This document shows, piece after piece, positions 22,676 to 31,165 of a stretch of 33,618 bases of DNA (within the stretch, counting starts at the first letter, position 1; each line of letters starts with the position of its first letter). The stretch is taken from assembly GCA_014802345.1 (NCBI GenBank), contig JAAVCM010000021.1, positions 1-33,618 on the forward strand, in the 5' to 3' direction. The stretch comes from Bacteroides sp. (GTDB taxonomy: Bacteria; Bacteroidota; Bacteroidia; Bacteroidales; Muribaculaceae). Under the pieces are notes generated by a model. That model made no database searches, was not told the DNA's origin, and saw only the letters and a program-made list of their open reading frames with translations. The translations under genes were made by a program, and so were the position numbers.

Positions 22676-24115
22676 ATGAAAATAATAAGAGTGACATATT
22701 TTGCTCTTGCGACGCTCCTCTCTGCCGCCTCCTGTTCGAAGGAGGCGGCAGAGTCGGAGATCGACTGGTCGAGCGGGGAGATCTATTTCCGCCCCTCCCT
22801 CTCGGATGTCGCCACGTCAAGAGCCGAGGATATGACGCTTGACCATCTTGAATCGTTTCAGGTGACGTGCTTTAATACAGGTGATATCAATAAAGATGCG
22901 GCAGGTTTTATCATTCCTTATTTCGAAGACGCCACTTTCATCCGCCGTTCCACCCCCGCGTCCGTGACATACATTTCATCCCCGGCCGAAGGGCCGCGAG
23001 ACTGGCCTGCGGGTGGCGGACTCCTTAAATTTTTAGCTTTCTCCCCCTCACGCGCGGTCATGGCAAACAACAATTCCGCCATCACTGATGCCAACCGAAG
23101 CCAATATTTTAATCTGATAAACACCTCTACTGAAATCAATTCCACCACTGCCGTCGGCTACCGTCTCGGCACCGTGCGTGTCAACCCCGACATTTCACGG
23201 CAGTTCGACTTCGTGACCGCCGAAGCCTCCGGCGAGAGATGGAAGGATTTCAACAATGGCGTCGAACTCGCGTTCCACCATCAGATGAGTCAGGTGGAGC
23301 TGAAAGCATGGGGTTCGGGCGTCGCCTACAACTTTGACATAGCCGGTGTGCGCTTGGGCAATCCTGTGGTGGAGGATGTCTTCATCTTCTCCGATACCGA
23401 TACACCGTCTGCCTCCGGCAGTTGGAAAACCGACATACAGGCCGTCAATGACAAGGTGGAATACCTCTACCGTGGCAATATCGCCGACGGACAGCTTCCT
23501 GCAAGCGGCGACAGGATTTTCCATATAACCCACACTGAACACAACACCGTTGAATCGGCAGAATCCATCATGGGACAAGGAGGCTGCGCTATGGTCATCC
23601 CGACAGTCAATCCGAAATGGGAAGGTCTTGCCGATCCTAACATCGCCATGCAGCCCTACGCCACCAATAAGATGTATTTCAGTATCCTCCTGAGAGTCAC
23701 CGATGCCGCATCAGGCTACAAGATATATCCCTATCCTGACAAGCCATACGAAATGACCGTCATCCACTATGCGGTAGACCGGGCAGGACAAATCATCACA
23801 CGTCTCTACCCCGGCCTGACGGAAGGGACATTCTTCACCGACCCTGAGCTTCAGCAGCCATACGTTGCAACCGAAGGGGTTGAAATTCAGGATTTCGGGT
23901 GGGCGGCAGTGCCTGTCGATGTCGACTGGGATGCCGGAAAACGTTATGTCTACACCCTGAATTATTCAGAGGGTATCGGCGTGCATGACCCTGACGACCC
24001 CGAACCCGGCAAACCCATCGTAGGCAAGTCCACCATTTCATGGGGCGTAAGTGTAGACCGATGGGAATATGCCGCTAAGAATGATGACTATGACCCTGAT
24101 GTAATTGTCCCCTGA
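22676..24115 (+). CDS. Fimbrillin family (Mfa-like) lipoprotein 2
   Basis: A 479-residue paralogue. Lipobox Cys20 (LLSAASC) is followed by SKEAAESE. The candidate processing arginine is Arg49 (VATSRAEDM), ahead of LESFQVTCF, which is shared with paralogues 3 and 4. The body shows RQFDFVTAEASG, AFHHQMSQVELKAWG and FDIAGVRLGNPVVEDVF. The C-terminus has FGWAAVPVDVDWDAGKRYVYTLNYSEGIGVHDPDDPEPGKPI and a terminal strand, the likely donor-strand region. The unusual GC-rich inverted repeat early in the gene (GCCGCCTCCTG/GGAGGCGGC, around 22722-22750) falls on the lipobox codons. It follows paralogue 1 after 63 nt. Confidence 0.88.
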   Translation: MKIIRVTYFALATLLSAASCSKEAAESEIDWSSGEIYFRPSLSDVATSRAEDMTLDHLESFQVTCFNTGDINKDAAGFIIPYFEDATFIRRSTPASVTYISSPAEGPRDWPAGGGLLKFLAFSPSRAVMANNNSAITDANRSQYFNLINTSTEINSTTAVGYRLGTVRVNPDISRQFDFVTAEASGERWKDFNNGVELAFHHQMSQVELKAWGSGVAYNFDIAGVRLGNPVVEDVFIFSDTDTPSASGSWKTDIQAVNDKVEYLYRGNIADGQLPASGDRIFHITHTEHNTVESAESIMGQGGCAMVIPTVNPKWEGLADPNIAMQPYATNKMYFSILLRVTDAASGYKIYPYPDKPYEMTVIHYAVDRAGQIITRLYPGLTEGTFFTDPELQQPYVATEGVEIQDFGWAAVPVDVDWDAGKRYVYTLNYSEGIGVHDPDDPEPGKPIVGKSTISWGVSVDRWEYAAKNDDYDPDVIVP

Positions 24116-24148
24116 AAAATACAGAACTGACCTCCAACAAACCAATCA

Positions 24149-25531
24149 ATGATCAAGAAAAAACTCATATATATCGCCCTCGGCTCCCTGTTCGTACTGC
24201 CGTCATGCTCACAGGATGAACCTTCGAAGATTGAACATCCCGGCGACGGCAACCGGATATATTTCCGTTCATATCTGCCTGCTGTCACCCAGACACGCGC
24301 AGGGGTGGTTTCTTCGAACAATTTCAACACCTGTCAGGTGACCTGCTTCAATCCTGACAATGCCGAGCTGGTCGACTCTCTATCGGGAGCGGTGACACCC
24401 TATTTCAACGATGTCTGCTTCCAAAAGGACGCATCAGGTCGTTTCCTCTCACAAGGAGACAACAAATGTATTTGGCCCGATGCCCAAAGCAAGCTGCATT
24501 TCTTCGCTTACTACCCCTCGGCCGACAGTCTGAAAAAGGCCTCCGGCAGCGGCTTTTTCAACTTTGTCAACGCCTCCAGACTCACCGAGGGTAAAGCCGT
24601 CCTTGACTATCGCATTGAAAAATTCCATGTGTCGACGGAGATTGCCGCTCAGGTTGACTTCCTCACGGCCTATGCCTCCGGTTCGCTGGTGGAAAATGCC
24701 GACAAGGGAATCGAACTTGACTTCAAGCACCAGTTGACACGCGTCGAACTCTCGGCGTGGGGTGCAAATGAAAAATACGATTTCGAGATAGCCGGTGTAC
24801 GTATCGGCAATCCTCTTGTGGAGGGTGACTTCAATCTGTCCGCCCTTTCAACCTCAGCCTCGCCTTGGCTCAACACCGAAGGACATCAGGCATCCGTCGA
24901 GCATATCTTCTCGACCGGTGAGGAGATTGTAGTCCTGAGCAAGAGTGCCGCAAGCCATGCTTCCGAGAATGAAGCCGCATCTGTCATGGGGACGGCGGGA
25001 CCTGCCATGGTCATACCCATATCCAAAAGAATCGAGGCGTGGGAGGGCAAGAAAGACCCCGCGATTGAAGCTATCCCCTATTCCACCGATAAAATGTATT
25101 TCAGCATCCTCCTGAGGGTAAAGAATAAGGAGAACGAGGTGGCCTATCCTTATCCCAACGACCGCGACAATATGACTGTCATATATCTCGCGGTTGACAA
25201 GGATGGCAAAGTCACCAAGCGCCTCTATAAGATTGACGATGCCTACTACACCACCTCCGAAAAGAGCGAGGCAGCCAAATACACTCCCACAGCCACAGAG
25301 GAAATCCGGGGCTTCGGATGGGCTGCTCTCCCTGTCGCTGCAAAATGGGAGGCAGGTAAAATCTACACCTACAAGCTCAACTATTCCGACGGTATCGGAT
25401 GGCACGACCCGGACGATCCCAAACCGGGTGACCCTATCCTTGAAAGAGGTAAGATTCCTTTTGACGTGACCATCAATGAATGGACTCCCGCCGAGGACTA
25501 TGATTCAGACCTAAATGTTCCTAAACGATAA
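24149..25531 (+). CDS. Fimbrillin family (Mfa-like) lipoprotein 3
   Basis: A 460-residue paralogue starting MIKKKLIYIALG. Lipobox Cys20 (FVLPSC) is followed by SQDEPSK. Arg50 in VTQTRAGVV is the candidate maturation site, followed by FNTCQVTCFNPDN. The core includes TEIAAQVDFLTAYASG, DFKHQLTRVELSAWG and FEIAGVRIGNPLVEGDF. The C-terminus is GFGWAALPVAAKWEAGKIYTY, then IGWHDPDDPKPGDPI and a final strand. It begins 33 nt after paralogue 2, with no terminator or promoter between. Neither its role (shaft or accessory) nor its binding target can be read from the sequence. Confidence 0.88.
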   Translation: MIKKKLIYIALGSLFVLPSCSQDEPSKIEHPGDGNRIYFRSYLPAVTQTRAGVVSSNNFNTCQVTCFNPDNAELVDSLSGAVTPYFNDVCFQKDASGRFLSQGDNKCIWPDAQSKLHFFAYYPSADSLKKASGSGFFNFVNASRLTEGKAVLDYRIEKFHVSTEIAAQVDFLTAYASGSLVENADKGIELDFKHQLTRVELSAWGANEKYDFEIAGVRIGNPLVEGDFNLSALSTSASPWLNTEGHQASVEHIFSTGEEIVVLSKSAASHASENEAASVMGTAGPAMVIPISKRIEAWEGKKDPAIEAIPYSTDKMYFSILLRVKNKENEVAYPYPNDRDNMTVIYLAVDKDGKVTKRLYKIDDAYYTTSEKSEAAKYTPTATEEIRGFGWAALPVAAKWEAGKIYTYKLNYSDGIGWHDPDDPKPGDPILERGKIPFDVTINEWTPAEDYDSDLNVPKR

Positions 25532-25551
25532 CACTTTGAAATCACATATTC

Positions 25552-26931
25552 ATGACTAAGCTCAGACTGACATATTCACTTTTCGGCATACTTCTGCTCT
25601 CTGCTTCATGTTCGCAGGAGGAGGTGGGTAGCGAAAATCCCAAGGAGGCGGGCAGGATTGAATTCCGTGCCTCGCTCCCCGAAGTCACCACACGCGCCAC
25701 CGAAGTGACAAGCTCGAACATTGAGAAGTTTCAGGTTTCAGGTTTCACTGCCGCTTCTACCTCCGTCACTCCCTATTTCCTGTATAAGACATTCAGCAAA
25801 AGCACAACCGACAAGTTCATATCCTACGATCCACAGTGCTACTGGCCCAACAACGATGACCGTCTAAATTTCATAGCCTTTGCTCCGTCATGCGAAGATA
25901 TGCGTCAGGCCGGAGGCTTCGGCGATGCCGATTTCACCCTTCCCTCACCTGCTGAGGGGGAAAGCATGGCAGCCGAAAGCTATAAGCTCTCCGGCTTCCG
26001 CATCGCACGCGACATCGCCTCGCAGTCCGACTTCATCACCGCCATGGCTTCCGGCAGACTGCTGGACGACGAAGAAGATGGCATCACCCTCAATTTCCAC
26101 CATCAGTTAAGCCGCATCCAACTCAAAGCATGGGGTGCGTCCAAAAGCTATAATCTGGAGATTGCGGGTGTAAGACTCGGCGGAGTCGGCACTCAGGGAG
26201 TGTTCGCCTTCACATCTGCGTCAGATGCCGACGACGCTTCAAAAGCAGGCGTATGGGAATCGGTCACCAAGGGAAGGGTCGACTACATCTTCCGCAACGG
26301 TGACCAAATTGTGTCGCTCGACAATACCGATGCCTCGCCCATTACAGCAGACAAAGCCGTATCCATACTCGGCAGCAAGGTCGGAGGTGAAAACAGCTAT
26401 GACAATTCCGCCATGCTCATTCCCTCGGTCAATCCGGCGTGGAAATATAAGGAGAACGGAGCCAACGGCAGCGACAACGCCGAAGGAATGTATTTCAGCG
26501 TGCTGCTGAGAGTGACCGACACTACTCCTTACGACAATGGAACGATTGTCTACCCCTACGCCGACGACACCGACGGCATGGAAATCATCTATTTTGCGGT
26601 CGATAAGTCAACAAAGAAAGCCGTGGAGACACGCCTTTATCGTCAGGGTGACGACTACTTCACCGATGCCGCCCTTACATCGAAATACGACCTTGCAGCC
26701 AACTCCGCGGAAGTGAAGGCTTTCGGTTGGGCTGCTCTCCCCATAGGTGATGAGTGGAAGCCGGGCTATGTCTATACATATACCCTGAACTATTCCAACG
26801 GTGTCGGACTCCACGACCCGAGCGACCCCAAGCCCGGTGACCCCATCATCAGTGACCGCGTGCTTGTGAACGTCGACATAGCCGAATGGAAAGCAGGCTC
26901 CGTGACCGATGTGTCGGTGCCAAGAAAATAA
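25552..26931 (+). CDS. Fimbrillin family (Mfa-like) lipoprotein 4
   Basis: A 459-residue paralogue, last gene of the operon. Lipobox Cys20 (LLLSASC) is followed by SQEEVGSE. Arg48 in EVTTRATEV is the candidate cleavage site, ahead of IEKFQVSGF. The body has ARDIASQSDFITAMASG, NFHHQLSRIQLKAWG and LEIAGVRLGGVGTQGVF, and the C-terminus has FGWAALPIGDEWKPGYVYTYTLNY, then HDPSDPKPGDPI and a last strand. It starts 20 nt after paralogue 3, and a strong terminator follows 39 nt after its stop. No tip adhesin or regulator gene follows. Confidence 0.88.
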   Translation: MTKLRLTYSLFGILLLSASCSQEEVGSENPKEAGRIEFRASLPEVTTRATEVTSSNIEKFQVSGFTAASTSVTPYFLYKTFSKSTTDKFISYDPQCYWPNNDDRLNFIAFAPSCEDMRQAGGFGDADFTLPSPAEGESMAAESYKLSGFRIARDIASQSDFITAMASGRLLDDEEDGITLNFHHQLSRIQLKAWGASKSYNLEIAGVRLGGVGTQGVFAFTSASDADDASKAGVWESVTKGRVDYIFRNGDQIVSLDNTDASPITADKAVSILGSKVGGENSYDNSAMLIPSVNPAWKYKENGANGSDNAEGMYFSVLLRVTDTTPYDNGTIVYPYADDTDGMEIIYFAVDKSTKKAVETRLYRQGDDYFTDAALTSKYDLAANSAEVKAFGWAALPIGDEWKPGYVYTYTLNYSNGVGLHDPSDPKPGDPIISDRVLVNVDIAEWKAGSVTDVSVPRK

Positions 26932-26970
26932 CTGAGCGTCCTCAGCAGTTTACTGCTTGTGAACTTTTAT

Positions 26971-27021
26971 TATGTAATGTGATGCAAAATTAATACTTTT
27001 GCATCACATTACATATTTTTT
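26971..27021 (+). terminator. Strong rho-independent terminator of the fimbrial operon
   Basis: A perfect 19-bp stem (26971-26989 with 26997-27015) has a 7-nt loop and is followed by TTTTTTA on the plus strand. Confidence 0.88.
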
Positions 27022-27069
27022 ATCAGGCTGACATCCAAAGCCCTTTTCCTTCTTAATTGACAATGGGAA

Positions 27070-27102
27070 TAGAAAGGAGGCTGTGTATTACACAGCCTCC
27101 TT
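27070..27102 (-). terminator. Rho-independent terminator of the DUF3737-malY-MATE operon
   Basis: AAGGAGGCTGTGT (27074-27086) pairs perfectly with ACACAGCCTCCTT (27090-27102) around a 3-nt loop. On the minus strand the stem runs into TTTCTATT. Together with the plus-strand terminator, the two convergent operons are cleanly separated. Confidence 0.82.
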
Positions 27103-27130
27103 GCATTATTCATCGGACATTGATTCAGGC

Positions 27131-28540
27131 TCAATCGGTCTTCAAGCCCTTTTTAAGCCATGCGCCGGAGAAAAGCCTCCATAGGAATATTGCGCCTCGG
27201 AAGCAAAGTTCGATGCACATTGCCAGCCATACACCCGCAAGCCCCATAGTCGGGGCGAGGAGGGCAGCTATCGGCAATCGCACGAGCCATATACTTCCGA
27301 AATTCATTGCCGCCGGCAGGATGGTATCGCCGACACCTATCATCACACCGTAGCTGACGATGGCGGCGGCAAACATAGGTTCGGCAAACGCCTCGATTCT
27401 TAGCGACTCCACACCGAGGGTCTGAATGCCCTCGACAGGGGTCATAAGCTCCATGACCCACGGGGCGCAGACATACATCACCACACCCATGACCGTCATA
27501 GTGACCATTCCGAGCCCTACGGTGATATAGCCGAAACGCTTCGCAAGGTCGAGACGCTTCGCGCCGTAGCTCTGGCCGACAAGGGTGGTTGCCGCGTCGC
27601 CTATACCATAGCCCGGCATATAGCAGATACTCTCGGCTGTGACGGCGAAGGCATTAGCGGCAATCGCCATGACGCCGAGTGGCGCGACAATCACCGTGAC
27701 GGCTATCTGCGCACCGCATATCACGGCGTGTTCGAGCGTCATCGGTGCCGATACCCTCATGGCCTTCGACAGCACACCGCGCGTAGGACGGAACGACCCC
27801 GGATGACCTTTCAGGCAGATGGATTTCTCCTTGACGCAGAGGTACCACATCATGGCTCCCGCCGTCACCACCTCCGCAGAGACTGTTCCGAGTGCTGCGC
27901 CGAGTACCCCGAGCCCCGCACCGGGGACGAGTAATGTCTGACCGAATATCCCGACCTCACGCGAGGGGAAAATCAGGAAGAAATTGAAAATCACGTCGAG
28001 GACACACATCATGACGTTCAATCCTCCGGGAACCTTCATGTTGCCCACACAGCGGAGCATTGCACCGCCGAGATAGTTCATCGTGAGGAGCGGAAGGGCA
28101 AGGATGAAGACAAGGAAGTAGAGCGACGCTTTGGGGCAGACCACCTCCGTGCCTCCGAGCCAGTGAGGGAGCGGATAGGCTATGGCCGCGCCGACGATTA
28201 CGGCAAAGAGGCTGAACAGCAGACACGCCACAATCGACTGGCGTAGGACGCGGCGCGCGCCATCATGGTCGGAGGCTCCTATACGGTGAGCCACCTGAAC
28301 GGAAAAACCGACAGTGACGGCCGAACAGATGCCCCAGAAAAGCCAGAGACTCGTCGAGACGAGGCCGACAGCGGCGGAATCGTCAGCACCGAGACGACCG
28401 ACCATCGCAGCATCGATGTACTGCATCATGATGCTCGAAAGCTGCGCCATCATCGCAGGCCACGACAACTGGGCGGTCAGCTTCAGTTGCTGACCGAACC
28501 CGAGAGGCGCACCGGAGCGGATAAGCGATATGTCAGCCAT
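27131..28540 (-). CDS. MATE family multidrug/toxin efflux transporter
   Basis: A 469-residue inner-membrane protein with about 12 membrane helices in two similar halves. The N-terminal LTAQLSWPAMMAQLSSIMMQYIDAAMVGRLGADDSAAVGL is the MATE start, and the second half repeats the pattern near VSAPMTLEHAVICGAQIAVTV. MATE carriers export cationic drugs, dyes or metabolites using sodium or proton gradients; the substrate is unknown. Its start overlaps the malY-like gene end by 8 nt, so both are co-translated from one transcript. It could export a product of that C-S lyase, but this is speculative. Confidence 0.93.
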   Translation of the reverse strand: MADISLIRSGAPLGFGQQLKLTAQLSWPAMMAQLSSIMMQYIDAAMVGRLGADDSAAVGLVSTSLWLFWGICSAVTVGFSVQVAHRIGASDHDGARRVLRQSIVACLLFSLFAVIVGAAIAYPLPHWLGGTEVVCPKASLYFLVFILALPLLTMNYLGGAMLRCVGNMKVPGGLNVMMCVLDVIFNFFLIFPSREVGIFGQTLLVPGAGLGVLGAALGTVSAEVVTAGAMMWYLCVKEKSICLKGHPGSFRPTRGVLSKAMRVSAPMTLEHAVICGAQIAVTVIVAPLGVMAIAANAFAVTAESICYMPGYGIGDAATTLVGQSYGAKRLDLAKRFGYITVGLGMVTMTVMGVVMYVCAPWVMELMTPVEGIQTLGVESLRIEAFAEPMFAAAIVSYGVMIGVGDTILPAAMNFGSIWLVRLPIAALLAPTMGLAGVWLAMCIELCFRGAIFLWRLFSGAWLKKGLKTD

Positions 28541-29699
28541 TGTTTTTCAGCACACGGCAGATGCGTTCAAGTCCCTCCTCGAGAGTGTTGCGCGGACAGG
28601 CGATGTTGAAACGCACATATCCGTCGGCTCCATACATCACGCCTGAGTTGATCCACACGCGGGCTTCGTCGAGCAGACGCTGGACAAGCTCGTCGGAACC
28701 CATCCCGAGAGCCGAGATGTCGACCCACGGGAGATAGGTGGCTTCAAGTGTGGCTATCGGACACTGGGGGAGATGATTGAGCATATATTCGCGGAAAAAG
28801 AGGTAGTTGGCATGGAGATAGCTTCTGAGAGCTTCAAGCCATTCGCTTCCTTCCGAAGAATAGGCGGCACGGAGGGCGACGACTCCGAAGGAATTCACGT
28901 CGCAGACCTCGTTGATGTTGACCGCACGGTCGATGAGGGCGCGCTGAGTTTCGTCGGGAGCGACGATGTTGGCAATCTGCAGTCCGGCAATATTGAAGGC
29001 CTTCGAGGGGGATATGCACACGATGGCTTTCGGGTCGACCGTGCCGTAGGGGACATAGCGGTAGCCCGGCATGGTGAGTTCGTTGTGAATCTCGTCGCTT
29101 ATGACCGTCACACCGTTGCGGCGGCAGATGTCGCGCACCTTTTCAAGTTCCTCGTGAGTCCACACACGCCCTGCGGGATTGTGAGGATTACAGAGAATCA
29201 TAAGCACGTTGGAGGGATCGGCGGCAAGACGTTCAAGCCCGACAAAATCCATGTCGTAGGTAAACTCGCTGTCCGAGATGTCGCGGCGCAGGAGCGGATT
29301 CTCGACCACACGGCAGCCGTTGTTGCGTATCGACGAGAAGAAGCAGTTGTAGACCGGAGTCTGGATAATCACGCCCGAACCTGCGGGTGCAAGAGCCTTG
29401 ACGATGGCCGAGAGCGCAGGGACAATACCGGGGATGTAGATGACATCCCTGCGGTTGAACGTGTAGAGGTGACGTGAGCTGAACCAGTCGATGAGCGAAT
29501 CGTAGTAATCATCATCGACGTAAGTATAGCCGAACACTCCGTGGTCCACACGGCGGTGGAGTGCTTCGAGGATGCAGGGAGCGGCCTGAAAATCCATGTC
29601 GGCCACCCAGAGGGGTATCACGTCGTGGCGTTCATCCCACTTGATACATCCCGTGCCTCGGCGAAGCACAATTTTGTCGAAATTGAAATCCTGTGCCAT
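28533..29699 (-). CDS. MalY/PatB family PLP-dependent C-S lyase (aminotransferase fold)
   Basis: A 388-residue fold-type I PLP enzyme. The N-terminal DVIPLWVADMDFQAAPCILEAL is the MalY/PatB signature. Cofactor residues are Asn174 (NPHNPAGRVW), Asp202 (SDEIHNEL) and the Schiff-base Lys233 (SPSKAFNIAGLQ). Characterised members cleave cystathionine, cysteine conjugates or related C-S bonds to give pyruvate, ammonia and a thiol; MalY also moderates maltose regulation in E. coli. It lies 31 nt after the DUF3737 gene and overlaps the MATE gene. No promoter of the usual type was seen directly upstream, in keeping with an operon. Confidence 0.92.
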   Translation of the reverse strand: MAQDFNFDKIVLRRGTGCIKWDERHDVIPLWVADMDFQAAPCILEALHRRVDHGVFGYTYVDDDYYDSLIDWFSSRHLYTFNRRDVIYIPGIVPALSAIVKALAPAGSGVIIQTPVYNCFFSSIRNNGCRVVENPLLRRDISDSEFTYDMDFVGLERLAADPSNVLMILCNPHNPAGRVWTHEELEKVRDICRRNGVTVISDEIHNELTMPGYRYVPYGTVDPKAIVCISPSKAFNIAGLQIANIVAPDETQRALIDRAVNINEVCDVNSFGVVALRAAYSSEGSEWLEALRSYLHANYLFFREYMLNHLPQCPIATLEATYLPWVDISALGMGSDELVQRLLDEARVWINSGVMYGADGYVRFNIACPRNTLEEGLERICRVLKNNG

Positions 29700-29730
29700 T
29701 ATGTAATCTTATCTTTTAGGTTAGTCCGTG

Positions 29731-30576
29731 TCAGTTTTCAGTTGTAATCACGCAGTCGGCGGGGGCGAGTACATTCTCGTCAATGATGGTCTCTCCTATC
29801 GACTGAGCCTTGATTGAACCCGTCCGCGGATTCTTCACGCTCGTGATGGCTGAGTTGACCACTGCGTTGAGTTCCGAATCCTCAAAAGCGAGGTCGGCAT
29901 CCTCAGCCATGGTGCAGTCCTCCATGACAAGGTTCTCGCAATAGCAGAGGGGCTGTGTGCCGGAGATGCGGCAGCGGACGAGACGGAGGTTCTTGGAATG
30001 CCAGCCGAGGTACTCGCCGGTGAGTTCGGAATCATAGACGGTGACGTTATCCGTGTTCCAGAAAGCATCCTTAGAGTCGATGACGGCGTTGCGGATGACG
30101 ACATTGTTGCAGTACTGGAACGAATAGTTGCCCTGCTGACGGTAGTTGTCGATGTCGATGTCAGACGAGTGCATGAAAAGGTAGTCGGCGTTCGCCACCT
30201 CGACGTTGCGGAGCTTCACGCCGCGGCAGTGCCACATCGTCTCCTGTGCATCGGGAATCTTCACGTTGGTCAGCGATAGGTTGTCCATCTCGCGGAACAT
30301 CTTCGGAGCCTCGACGAGTGTGTCGGTCATCGTAAGGTCGCGCGAATACCAGAGTGCGGCGCGTGCGCCGGGAGTGAAAAGGCAGTCACGCACCTCGAAG
30401 CGGTCGACGTGCCAGAAAGGATACTTACCCTCGAAACGGCATTTTTCCGCAACAATGTCGGTGCAGCATTTGAGAGCCGATTCACCGGCATGGATGGTTA
30501 CATTGACGAGTTTGAGGTCGTGAGAGGCAAAGAGGGGGCGTTCGCCTCCGAATTCCATATCTTTAATTTCTTTCAT
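29731..30576 (-). CDS. DUF3737 family protein, predicted parallel beta-helix
   Basis: A 281-residue protein without a signal peptide or membrane segment, so cytoplasmic. It begins MKEIKDMEFGGERPLFASHDLKLVNV and then repeats short strands of the type NVVIRNAVIDSKDAFWNTDNV, each turn having a W/F and an N, as in right-handed beta-helix (pectate-lyase-like) proteins. This layout matches DUF3737. The motif-rich turns (EKCRFEGKYPFWHVDRFEV, MWHCRGVKLRNVEV) carry many aromatic and cysteine residues. The biochemical role of the family is not known to me. It is the first gene of a minus operon with malY and MATE genes; a weak promoter element lies at 30736-30743. Confidence 0.85.
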   Translation of the reverse strand: MKEIKDMEFGGERPLFASHDLKLVNVTIHAGESALKCCTDIVAEKCRFEGKYPFWHVDRFEVRDCLFTPGARAALWYSRDLTMTDTLVEAPKMFREMDNLSLTNVKIPDAQETMWHCRGVKLRNVEVANADYLFMHSSDIDIDNYRQQGNYSFQYCNNVVIRNAVIDSKDAFWNTDNVTVYDSELTGEYLGWHSKNLRLVRCRISGTQPLCYCENLVMEDCTMAEDADLAFEDSELNAVVNSAITSVKNPRTGSIKAQSIGETIIDENVLAPADCVITTEN

Positions 30577-30735
30577 ATAGCTTGTATGTTTTTGAGTTTT
30601 CGGAAATAGCTGTATTAAAATCTACACCGTCAGGGAGATAGATAAAAATTGTCTAATCCTACGGATGCAGGGCTTGCGCTGACCGTTTTTAAACTTGGTG
30701 AGAAAGGCTATTGTTCAATCTCATTAAATATAACG

Positions 30736-30743
30736 CAAATTTA
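30736..30743 (-). promoter_or_regulatory. Possible -7 element for the DUF3737-malY-MATE operon
   Basis: TAAATTTG on the minus strand fits TAnnTTTG. Only GTTG is found upstream, at a 22-nt distance, so the -33 part is weak. The leader would be about 150 nt. The rest of 30577-30825 shows nothing else. Confidence 0.4.
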
Positions 30744-30825
30744 CTTAAATTAATTGAGAAAAAGCCAACGGAAAGCCGATAACCACAAAATGGGTATGAC
30801 AATCCACAAAACGTATCAGCAAACG

Positions 30826-30856
30826 TTTGCAATTCTAAAATTTTGTTGTAATTTTG
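30826..30856 (+). promoter_or_regulatory. Bacteroidetes-type promoter of the riboswitch-controlled btu operon
   Basis: TTTG (30826-30829), 19 nt, then TAATTTTG (30849-30856). Transcription should start near 30863, immediately before the cobalamin aptamer. Confidence 0.75.
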
Positions 30857-30865
30857 CCCCCGCAA

Positions 30866-31080
30866 AGGTTCGCAGGCGTGACATCCTGCGATTAAAAGGG
30901 AACACGGGTGAGAATCCCGGACAGTCCCGCTGCGGTAATTTCCATTTGAAGGGTCAGCCCACGAGCCACTGGAAGCGGTCAACGCTTCTGGGAAGGCGGA
31001 GCTGAAAAAGAGGGTACGAACACTGCCAACAGGCATCGCTTCCCCCTCCGTATTCCCCGGAATAAGTCCGAAGACCTGCC
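30866..31080 (+). ncRNA. Cobalamin (B12) riboswitch
   Basis: The conserved blocks of the adenosylcobalamin-type aptamer appear in order. These are AAAGGGAACACGGGTGAGAA near 30895, the CCCGGACAGTCCCGCTGCGG core after it, the B12 box AGCCACTGG at 30964-30972, GGGAAGGCGG further on, and AAGTCCGAAGACCTGCC closing at 31064-31080. It sits between a matching promoter and the TonB-dependent receptor gene, so it should repress cobalamin uptake when B12 is plentiful, most likely by hiding the translation start. The expression platform (31081-31165) was not resolved. Confidence 0.93.
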
Positions 31081-31165
31081 GATGCACTACCTAACCAATG
31101 TTTTTCTTTCGAGGATGAGAGAACATAACTCAAATTTTTTCAGGTCATCAGATGTCGCCACCGTC

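Noticed and set aside
26985-27001. TAnnTTTG-like -7 elements on both strands inside the fimbrial terminator
   Set aside because: They arise from the palindrome itself, have no -33 partner at the proper spacing, and the structure is better explained as a terminator.
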